Shown here: in pieces, positions 53,676 through 60,612 of the stretch | Layout of the letters: the number at the start of each line of letters is the position of its first letter | Numbering within the stretch: position 1 is the stretch's first letter | Assembly (NCBI GenBank): GCA_026417415.1 | Contig: JAOADG010000016.1 | Coordinates: 1-62,308 of the forward strand | DNA length: 62,308 nt | From: a bacterium | GTDB lineage: Bacteria > Electryoneota > JAOADG01 | Direction of reading: 5' to 3' | Program-made: the position numbers and the translations under genes | Notes under the pieces: model-generated | What the model saw: only the letters and a program-made list of their open reading frames with translations | Databases searched by the model: none | What the model was told of the DNA's origin: nothing

Positions 53676-54725
53676 ATGAATGTAGTTGGTAAAGTAGCAT
53701 CAACAGTTTTTCATCATACGATTTATCCTAAATTGGGTGTACCTCGTGCAGATGTACTTGTGGGTCCGAGAATAGGGACGGATGCAGCAATACTTCAAGT
53801 AGATGAACGAACCGTTTTAACCTTAACAACAGATCCAATATTCTTGATGAAAGAATTGGGTTGGGAAAAAGCGGTTTGGTTCGCGGTTCATATTTTAGTT
53901 TCCGATTCTGTAACTACAGCCATACCACCTTCTTGGATTGCATTGGATTTGAATTTACCTCTTGAATTAACGGATAATGAATTTGAAGAGATTTGGGAAC
54001 ATATCCACCAAATTTGTACTCAATTGAATCTATCTATTGTAACAGGTCATACGGGTAGATATGAGGGGTGCAGTTTTCCTACAATTGGAAGTGGTACTGT
54101 GATCGGTAAAGGATCCATTGATCAATACATTACTCCCCAGATGGTAGAAGTAGGGGATGTGGTACTCATGACAAAATATGCCGCGATTGAAACCACAGCA
54201 TTTTTAGGGAATGTTTGTTTTCGTGAAATAGCGGCTGATTGTGGAGTAGAGGTTGCTCAAGCAGCAAAAAGTCAATTTAACTCTCTCTCTGTGGTTCAAG
54301 ATGCTACTCTTGCTGTGACGGTCGGAATTCGTGGACAGGGAATCACTTCAATGCACGATGCTACTGAAAGAGGCATTCAAAATGCAATTACAGAAGTTGC
54401 AGAAGTCGCACAAAAAGGAATGTTGATTTATCGTGAAGAAATACCTATTTTAGAATGTACCAAAGTACTAAGCAATACCTACAATTTTGATCCGTATATC
54501 GCGAGTAGTGAAGGAACTCTAATTCTTACTTGTAAACCCCAGAAAGTCAAACACTTGCTTTCTGTTTTTCAAGAAAATGGTATCCCGTGTACAGAAATAG
54601 GTAAAGTTGTTCCTAAAAAAGAGGGAGTTTTTTGGGTGGATAAAATGGGTATTAGAACACCTATAGAAACTCCATTAGAAGATCCATTTTGGTCCGTGTT
54701 TGTAAAGATTCGTAACCGTAGTTAG
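53676..54725 (+). CDS. AIR synthase-related protein (PurM/HypE-like)
   Basis: 349 residues with the PurM-superfamily two-domain fold: GPRIGTDAAILQVDERTVLTLTTDP at the N-terminus (ATP-binding Asp), GHTGRYEG and the C-terminal domain with GITSMHDATERGIQNAITEVA and SSEGTLILTC. It is near HypE and the archaeal AIR-synthase-like proteins, but the HypE C-terminal cysteine tail (PRxC) is absent, so it is not hydrogenase maturation HypE. ATP-dependent activation of an unknown substrate is expected. First gene of the buk-iorAB unit. Confidence 0.8.
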   Translation: MNVVGKVASTVFHHTIYPKLGVPRADVLVGPRIGTDAAILQVDERTVLTLTTDPIFLMKELGWEKAVWFAVHILVSDSVTTAIPPSWIALDLNLPLELTDNEFEEIWEHIHQICTQLNLSIVTGHTGRYEGCSFPTIGSGTVIGKGSIDQYITPQMVEVGDVVLMTKYAAIETTAFLGNVCFREIAADCGVEVAQAAKSQFNSLSVVQDATLAVTVGIRGQGITSMHDATERGIQNAITEVAEVAQKGMLIYREEIPILECTKVLSNTYNFDPYIASSEGTLILTCKPQKVKHLLSVFQENGIPCTEIGKVVPKKEGVFWVDKMGIRTPIETPLEDPFWSVFVKIRNRS

Positions 54726-54801
54726 ACATCAGTAAAGTAAAAGACCATTTAAGTTTTTTTATTCAACAATGTAAAAGATTTCACAATCCTGTAGAGGCAC
54801 T

Positions 54802-55869
54802 ATGAAAGAACCGCTTCTGATTATTAACCCCGGCGCAACTTCCACAAAAATCGCTGTGTTTGATGGAACCAAAGAAATTTGGAAAGAATCGATCCGACAC
54901 AGCACAGAGGAATTGAAAAAATACCCTCGAGTTTCAGATCAATTAGAGTACCGTTATGAACAAATTGTTAAAAGCATTCCAAGTGAACTTAGAACGAGAT
55001 GGAAAGCAGTGGTCGGTCGTGGTGGATTGCTTAGGCCTATGGAGGGTGGTGTTTTCAAAGTAGATGAAGCGATGCTTGAAGATCTGAAAGAAGCAAAATA
55101 TGGTGAACATGCAAGCAATTTAGGTGCATTGATTGCACACCGATTTGCTAAAATGTTAGGGGTACCCGCATATATCGTTGAACCTGTGACCACTGATGAA
55201 TTTACTTATCTGTCAAGAATTAGTGGTGTTCCGGGAATTGTACGAAAATGCCGTGCCCATTCGTTGAATATCAAAGCCGTTGCAAGACGTGTAGCAAAAG
55301 AAATCGGAAAATATTTTTTAGATACAAGGTTTGTAGTGGCCCATTTAGGTGGAGGTATCTCCATTGCAAGCTTACAAGAAGGAAAAATCATTGATGTAAA
55401 TGATGGTTTGTTAGGAATGGGACCATTTAGTCCTGAAAGAGCAGGAGCACTCCCTCTGATCGGTGTGATGGACTTTGTACGTGATAAAGGATATGAAAGA
55501 ACCAAAGAAATTTTTAGTCGCGAAAGTGGTTTTGTTGGATATTTTGGGACCTCAAGTTTAGAAGAAGTTGAAAAGTTAATTGATGAAGGCAATGAAACAG
55601 CAAGATTAGTTCGAGATGCAATGGTTTATCAGATTGCTAAAGAAATAGGAGCTTATGCTACGGCTTTACAAGGAAGAATTGATGGGATCATCATCACAGG
55701 TGGTCTGGCTTATTCAAAGACCTTCTTATCTATACTATTTCCATACATTACCTATTTAGGAAAAATCTTTGTAATGCCCGGTGAAGAAGAGATGTTGGCA
55801 TTAGCAGAGGGTGCGGTTAGAGTGTTGAACAACGAGGAACAAGCAAAGGTTTATGGAGAAATGCTATGA
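54802..55869 (+). CDS. buk: Butyrate kinase
   Basis: Interconverts acyl phosphate plus ADP with carboxylate plus ATP, acting on butyrate and branched or aromatic analogues. The 355 residues carry the ASKHA motifs LLIINPGATSTKIAVFDG (N-terminal phosphate loop), VVAHLGGGISI and GIIITGGLAYS. Length is typical. GAGG precedes ATG. The TGA overlaps the iorA start by ATGA, implying coupled expression with 2-oxoacid oxidation. No phosphotransacylase gene is in the window. Confidence 0.93.
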   Translation: MKEPLLIINPGATSTKIAVFDGTKEIWKESIRHSTEELKKYPRVSDQLEYRYEQIVKSIPSELRTRWKAVVGRGGLLRPMEGGVFKVDEAMLEDLKEAKYGEHASNLGALIAHRFAKMLGVPAYIVEPVTTDEFTYLSRISGVPGIVRKCRAHSLNIKAVARRVAKEIGKYFLDTRFVVAHLGGGISIASLQEGKIIDVNDGLLGMGPFSPERAGALPLIGVMDFVRDKGYERTKEIFSRESGFVGYFGTSSLEEVEKLIDEGNETARLVRDAMVYQIAKEIGAYATALQGRIDGIIITGGLAYSKTFLSILFPYITYLGKIFVMPGEEEMLALAEGAVRVLNNEEQAKVYGEML

Positions 55870-57668
55870 TTGAAATGAACGAAAAAAAAGTATTGCTATT
55901 TGGAAACGAAGCCATTGCCCAAGGTGCGAGAGAAGCAGGGGTTTATTTTGCTGCAGCATATCCCGGAACACCAAGCACAGAAATTTTGGAAGTGTTTGCT
56001 ACGTTTCCAGGGATTTATGCCAAATGGTCACCCAATGAAAAAGTAGCATTAGAAGTCGGAATAGGGGCTTCTTTAAGTGGAACTCGGACACTGGTATGTA
56101 TGAAACATGTGGGTGTTAATGTGGCTATGGATCCATTAATGACCTTTACTTACACAGGCGTTAATGGAGGATTTGTGTTGGTCAGTGCTGACGATCCAGA
56201 ATTGCATTCTAGTCAGAACGAGCAAGACAATCGGATTTTAGGGAAATTTGCTAAAATACCAACGTTTGATCCGTCCGATAGTCAAGATTGTCTGGATTTT
56301 ACAAAACTTGGGTATGATGTTTCTGAAAAATTCAATACACCGGTTCTATTGCGTGAAACCACTAGAATTGCCCACGCAAAAAGTTTGGTAAAAATTGGTG
56401 AATGGAAAGAACCTGTCCGTGGACAATTTTTCAAAAGAGATACCTCACGATTTGTCATGATGCCCATTTTTGCGAAAAGCAGACATACTTTTGTGGAAGC
56501 AAGAACCTTAGAACTACAAAAGTTTTCCAATGAATGGGAAGGAAATCAATTAGAGTTAAAAGACCCTGAAATTGGAATAATCACCAGCGGAGTTGCTTAT
56601 CAATACATTAGGGAGTTATTGCCCAATGCAAGTTTTCTCAAAGTGGGATTAGTATGGCCCTTCCCCGATGAGAAAGCTAAAAAACTGGCTGCTTACTGTA
56701 AACGCATTTTAGTGGTAGAAGAGTTAGAACCATTCCTTGAAGATGAAGCCAAATTGATTGGAATAAAATGTGAAGGGAAAAAGTATTTTCCACGTGAAGG
56801 TGAACTCAATTTAGATAAAGTTGCTTTGGGTCTTTATGAAGCCGGTATAAAAGAAATTAAGCCCACTATCAAACGCGGTACAGAAGTGTTACCACGGCCT
56901 CCTGTCTTGTGTCCCGGTTGTCCTCATCGGGGTGTATTTATGGCCTTATCCAAGTTAAATGCAGATGTCTTTGGAGATATTGGTTGCTATACTTTGTCTG
57001 CCTTACAACCTCTTGAATCGCTTCATACCTGTTTATGTATGGGTGCTTCTATTGGAAATGCGGTGGGTGTGGCAATTACTTCCACTGAACCGAAACACCC
57101 CCCAGTTGCGGTATTGGGTGATTCTACATTTTTACACAGTGGTGTTACTGGTCTGATGGATATGGTGTACACTCAAGCAAATATGACTTTAGTTATATTA
57201 GACAACGAAATTACTGCTATGACCGGTGGGCAAGATCATCCAAGCAGTGGAAGAGATTTAATGGGTAACCCTGCACCAAAGATCAATTTAGAGAAATTGG
57301 TACGTTCAATGGGGATTGAAAAAGTTGAAATCGTGGATACCTATGATTTTGATGAAGCGTTTAAACAAATTAAGTCAGCCATAGAGTTCCCCGGGCCCTC
57401 AGTTGTGATTGCACATCGTCCATGCGCACTGTTCCCGAAAAAAGCGAAAATTAAGCCCTACTATGTGAAAGAAGAACCATGTACAGGTTGTGGTTTGTGC
57501 CTTAAAATAGGTTGTCCTGCATTGAGTGCTTCTGGTAAGAAAACCGCTAAAGGGCTTGATATTCCAGTTATTGACGCAACTGTATGCACAGGATGCACCT
57601 TGTGTGTTCAAGTGTGTAAGTTTGATGCCATTGACCCTATAACCATTGAAGAGGAGGTTACAGTATGA
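55866..57668 (+). CDS. iorA: Indolepyruvate ferredoxin oxidoreductase, alpha subunit
   Basis: Thiamine-diphosphate enzyme that oxidatively decarboxylates aromatic 2-oxo acids to acyl-CoA, reducing ferredoxin. 600 residues: pyrimidine-binding domain with FAAAYPGTPSTE, TPP-binding domain with GDIGCYTL and LGDSTFLHSG (about 375-425), and C-terminal double [4Fe-4S] domain CTGCGLCLKIGCP and CTGCTLCVQVCKF. Normal length. Stop overlaps the iorB start. Confidence 0.95.
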   Translation: MIEMNEKKVLLFGNEAIAQGAREAGVYFAAAYPGTPSTEILEVFATFPGIYAKWSPNEKVALEVGIGASLSGTRTLVCMKHVGVNVAMDPLMTFTYTGVNGGFVLVSADDPELHSSQNEQDNRILGKFAKIPTFDPSDSQDCLDFTKLGYDVSEKFNTPVLLRETTRIAHAKSLVKIGEWKEPVRGQFFKRDTSRFVMMPIFAKSRHTFVEARTLELQKFSNEWEGNQLELKDPEIGIITSGVAYQYIRELLPNASFLKVGLVWPFPDEKAKKLAAYCKRILVVEELEPFLEDEAKLIGIKCEGKKYFPREGELNLDKVALGLYEAGIKEIKPTIKRGTEVLPRPPVLCPGCPHRGVFMALSKLNADVFGDIGCYTLSALQPLESLHTCLCMGASIGNAVGVAITSTEPKHPPVAVLGDSTFLHSGVTGLMDMVYTQANMTLVILDNEITAMTGGQDHPSSGRDLMGNPAPKINLEKLVRSMGIEKVEIVDTYDFDEAFKQIKSAIEFPGPSVVIAHRPCALFPKKAKIKPYYVKEEPCTGCGLCLKIGCPALSASGKKTAKGLDIPVIDATVCTGCTLCVQVCKFDAIDPITIEEEVTV

Positions 57669-58261
57669 ACGAGAATCCAATTACCAACGTGTTAGTTGTA
57701 GGTGTAGGTGGACAAGGGGTTATTTTAGCATCCAATATTTTATGTGAAGTTGCTTTGAGAGCTGGATTTGACACAAAAAAATCAGAAGTACACGGGATGA
57801 GTCAACGCGGAGGATCGGTTACAAGTCATGTTCGTTTTGGTGAAAAAGTTTTTAGTCCTCTCATTCCAAGTGGTCAAGCCGATTCACTATTGGCATTTGA
57901 AGCTGCTGAAGCACTACGGTATTGTCATGAAGTGAAAGATGGTGGGTATTTAATTGTTTCAACGCAAAAAATTATTCCTCCTATTGCATCTGGCAGAAGA
58001 GGATTGAAATATCCTGAAAACCCAATTGAAGAATGTAAAAAAGTATGTGCTGGTCATGTGATCCCTATTGATGCTGAAAAAATTGCACTTGAACTTGGAA
58101 ACCCGCGTCTTACCAATACTATTCTATTGGGTGCATTATCAAAAAATCTAAAGATAGACGAAACAGTGTGGCGTGATACTATCGCCCAAATGGTACCCAA
58201 GAAAACTATAGAAGTAAACTTAGTTGCATTTGAACGCGGAAGAAACAGCGAAATCAAGTGA
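57665..58261 (+). CDS. iorB: Indolepyruvate ferredoxin oxidoreductase, beta subunit
   Basis: 198 residues, the gamma-type domain of 2-oxoacid oxidoreductases: VLVVGVGGQGVILASNILCE (about 9-28), SEVHGMSQRGGSVTSHVRFG (about 41-60). Partner of IorA in the same reading unit (ATGA overlap). Last gene of the plus-strand operon; no terminator is visible in the 34 bases before the converging kinase gene. Confidence 0.95.
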   Translation: MNENPITNVLVVGVGGQGVILASNILCEVALRAGFDTKKSEVHGMSQRGGSVTSHVRFGEKVFSPLIPSGQADSLLAFEAAEALRYCHEVKDGGYLIVSTQKIIPPIASGRRGLKYPENPIEECKKVCAGHVIPIDAEKIALELGNPRLTNTILLGALSKNLKIDETVWRDTIAQMVPKKTIEVNLVAFERGRNSEIK

Positions 58262-58295
58262 ATCGTTTGAAAATGTGTTCTCTGAGAGTATTCGT

Positions 58296-59072
58296 TTAGA
58301 ATTGCTTCTTTTTTGAAAACACTTTGATTTGAGTGATGGGAAGACATAAGGAGACCGTTGTTCCAACACCTACTTCGCTTGCTAAATCCACAAAACCGCC
58401 ATGTAGTTTAACTATTTCTCGGACATTGTAAAGACCAAGTCCTGTGCCTTTATTTTTAGGTTTAGTTGTAAAGTAAGGGTCAAACGCACGATCTTTCACT
58501 TCAGGACTCATTCCAAAACCATTGTCGCTAATTTTCAGAACAGCAAACATAAACGGCGCGACCTGATCTTGTTGCGCGTCCATTATGGGTGTTTGTAATA
58601 CATTTGCTTCAATATTGATTATCCCGCCGTTAGGCATTGCATCGCGAGCATTTAAAATTACATTGATAATCGCCTGTTCAATCAGATCACGATTCATTTC
58701 AATGGGAGGTAAATCTTCGGAAATGTTCAGTTGAATTGTGATTTGTTCACCTACAATGTGTTGCAAAATAAGATGGATATCTTGGAATAAGTTGTAAAGT
58801 GTGATAGGAATAAATTCATTATTTTGTTTTCTTCCAAAGTGCAGTAGTTGATAGGTTAATTGCGAAGCACGCATAACAGCACGATTGATGGACTCTACGT
58901 GTTCATTGAGATAGGGATTACCACCTATTTTCAATTCCAACAGTTTTGCTTCCCCAATAATAATCGTTAGCATATTATTGATGTCGTGTGCAACACTGCT
59001 TGCAATTTGGCCCATCAATTCAAACTTTTCACGACTTGAATCGGGATTCGGAATCATAGATTTAGGTTTCAT
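58296..59072 (-). CDS. Soluble sensor histidine kinase without input domain
   Basis: 258 residues. A DHp domain with phosphoacceptor H29 in SSVAHDINNMLTIIIGEAKLL is followed by the ATPase domain with NVILNARDAMPNGG, ISDNGFGMSPE and GTGLGLYNVREIV. No membrane helix and no sensor domain, so input must come from a partner protein. ATG 59072 is chosen because AAGGTGG lies 9 bases upstream; the frame opens 9 codons earlier at a TTG with no good site. It follows an unknown 285-residue protein and may be part of the sigma-54-linked module. Confidence 0.87.
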   Translation of the reverse strand: MKPKSMIPNPDSSREKFELMGQIASSVAHDINNMLTIIIGEAKLLELKIGGNPYLNEHVESINRAVMRASQLTYQLLHFGRKQNNEFIPITLYNLFQDIHLILQHIVGEQITIQLNISEDLPPIEMNRDLIEQAIINVILNARDAMPNGGIINIEANVLQTPIMDAQQDQVAPFMFAVLKISDNGFGMSPEVKDRAFDPYFTTKPKNKGTGLGLYNVREIVKLHGGFVDLASEVGVGTTVSLCLPITQIKVFSKKKQF

Positions 59073-59116
59073 ACGTAGAGCCCACCTTTCGTTGTTCAAT
59101 ATTCATCGGATCTAAC

Positions 59117-59974
59117 TTATGCAGCGTGTCGTTCTACATTCGCTGTTTCATTAATTTGATTTGATGAACGTACAATTTGCATTTCTACTGAATGTTCAGT
59201 GTAAACGATAACCGGTGGTAGTGGACAATCAAGCATGAAGAATAAGGTTCTGATTTCACTCGTTGCTCTACTTGTTAGATAGACAGGAACTCCCAAATAT
59301 TCTACCTGAACCACTTGCATTTCAGAAAGTACATCTAAAATCGTATTCCACTGAAAGCCAGTATTTTTTATAATTTTCTCGCGTATTTCCAAACCAAGAT
59401 TAGCGAGAACACGAATTTTTTCAAAAGGAATGGTTAACCAGGGGTCACCATCTCGATTACACCAAGCAGAAATTTTTTCTGAATACATCTTTGTTTGGTG
59501 ATCATGATAACCATTGCAAGAAATGTCAGGTAAATCATTCAGAAGTGCTCTGAGTGACATAGCGTCGTAACGCTCTTTGGGTAAATGGTAAAATTTCCTG
59601 TTCAGATATCGTTCGGTGGATTCAGCATGGGTTTCATTAGAGATCATTACGCTTAACCACCATACCAGTTCATCCATTTTAGGAAAACTGTTTGAGATAT
59701 AGTGGGATAGGAATTGCTGAATCAAAAAGTACAATCCATAGTTTTGACTTCCGACGATAGCATCTCTTTGTTTTTCTACAGATTCTTCCAATAGTATTCG
59801 GTGGATAGAATTACTGATATGTTCTAATGCTTTTAATCCTACTTCGTTAAAGTTTATCCGATGCAAGACGTTACTTTCTACCTCACGTCCGTTTCGATCA
59901 GAAAAATCCGTGACATGAAACTCTGTGGAAAGATCACCATTGGGTTGTAAACGTGTGGTTTTGATCACTTCCAT
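59117..59974 (-). CDS. Unrecognised 285-residue soluble protein of the sigma-54 module
   Basis: No known family recognised. It has no signal peptide or membrane helix. The sequence is mostly helical in the middle (ALEHISNSIHRILLEESVEKQRD; DELVWWLSVMISNETHAEST) and ends in a small beta part (VQVEYLGVPVYLTS). One short run has a cysteine and two histidines (DISCNGYHDH). ATG 59974 is selected by a perfect GGAGG five bases upstream, so the 16 extra codons are not used. It lies between a small exported protein and a soluble kinase. A role as the kinase's sensor or adaptor is only suggested. Confidence 0.75.
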   Translation of the reverse strand: MEVIKTTRLQPNGDLSTEFHVTDFSDRNGREVESNVLHRINFNEVGLKALEHISNSIHRILLEESVEKQRDAIVGSQNYGLYFLIQQFLSHYISNSFPKMDELVWWLSVMISNETHAESTERYLNRKFYHLPKERYDAMSLRALLNDLPDISCNGYHDHQTKMYSEKISAWCNRDGDPWLTIPFEKIRVLANLGLEIREKIIKNTGFQWNTILDVLSEMQVVQVEYLGVPVYLTSRATSEIRTLFFMLDCPLPPVIVYTEHSVEMQIVRSSNQINETANVERHAA

Positions 59975-59991
59975 GGTTGCCTCCATAAATA

Positions 59992-60023
59992 CTTGCAGGG
60001 TGGATGCTCCACCCATTTGCAAG
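59992..60023 (-). promoter_or_regulatory. Strong leader hairpin before the unknown 285-residue gene
   Basis: Read on the minus strand: CTTGCA, AAT, GGGTGGA, GCA loop, TCCACCC, TGCAAG. The two arms together give 13 base pairs interrupted only by a three-base bulge, G/C-rich in an A/T-rich background. It sits 18 bases before the ATG, just above the GGAGG site. No T-run follows, so it is more likely an RNA control element than a terminator. Confidence 0.6.
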
Positions 60024-60081
60024 TTAATATCTCAATGAACTTTAGTTAACGTGAACGAAACTTGGAATGCTAGTAACAATC

Positions 60082-60357
60082 CTATTCGTTTTCGACCCAA
60101 ATCACTTCACGATTCACTAATGGATAAGGCGAAATTGAAAAATCAAGAATTACTGTCCATTTTTGCATTTGCTCATCAAAATAAACATATTTTCCTTTAT
60201 CCTTTTCATGTTTCATTTCTTCACCGTCATCACCGCCGTCACGAATTATGATTTCGGTTCCATCATTCAATAACCATCTAGCTTGAGAATTTTGTGATGG
60301 TATTAAAACTAATCCTAAAACAACTAAAACTACAAAAAGTTTAAGAATGCTTTTCAT
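60082..60357 (-). CDS. Small exported protein driven by a sigma-54 promoter
   Basis: 91 residues. A clear signal peptide (MKSILKLFVVLVVLGLVLIP, cleavage probably after QNSQA) leaves about 65 residues. The mature part starts RWLLNDGTEIIIRDGG, an acidic/glycine stretch, then a lysine-rich segment and an aromatic end (YFDEQMQKWTVILDF). Not recognised. AAGGA lies 7 bases before ATG. It is the first gene after the -24/-12 promoter at 60421-60437. Confidence 0.8.
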   Translation of the reverse strand: MKSILKLFVVLVVLGLVLIPSQNSQARWLLNDGTEIIIRDGGDDGEEMKHEKDKGKYVYFDEQMQKWTVILDFSISPYPLVNREVIWVENE

Positions 60358-60420
60358 AAGATTATCCTTTCCTTTTTAGTTTTGACTATTCAAAATAAAA
60401 AACCTTTCTACAGAGAAAGA

Positions 60421-60437
60421 AGCAACTTTCGTGCCAA
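60421..60437 (-). promoter_or_regulatory. Sigma-54 (-24/-12) promoter
   Basis: Minus strand TTGGCACG-AAAG-TTGCT (60437-60421) matches the sigma-54 consensus TTGGCACG-N4-TTGCT at every conserved base, with GG and GC ten bases apart. It lies 64 bases before the start of the small exported protein, so a leader of about 53 bases is expected. An activator of the right class is encoded next to it. Confidence 0.9.
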
Positions 60438-60483
60438 CGGAATTGTGAGAAAGTTGGGCATTGAAAGATGTATTCAAATTTCC

Positions 60484-60496
60484 ATTGATAATCAAT
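60484..60496. promoter_or_regulatory. Inverted repeat upstream of the sigma-54 promoter
   Basis: ATTGAT-A-ATCAAT, perfect 6-base arms about one base, centred 55 bases upstream of the -24 element. Possibly an activator or IHF-assisted site. Confidence 0.3.
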
Positions 60497-60542
60497 TCAA
60501 TCAGTTTAAGTATAAATGATGGTGTTGAATCTGTAAAAGAAA

Positions 60543-60560
60543 TTTCTAAAAAATTAGAAA
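60543..60560. promoter_or_regulatory. Candidate enhancer (UAS) for the sigma-54 activator
   Basis: TTTCTAA-AAAA-TTAGAAA, perfect 7-base arms, centred about 116 bases upstream of the -24 element and 50 bases beyond the stop of the activator gene. Enhancer-binding proteins usually bind such dyads 80-200 bases upstream of their promoter. The A-rich spacer lets the arms also resemble a hairpin. Confidence 0.45.
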
Positions 60561-60612
60561 CATTGTTTATTTGTTATTGAGCAAGCGAGTAAAGAGATTT
60601 TACTCAGGAGGA

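Noticed and set aside
53676-54725. Hydrogenase maturation protein HypE
   Set aside because: The C-terminal cysteine tail is missing and no hyp or hydrogenase genes are nearby.
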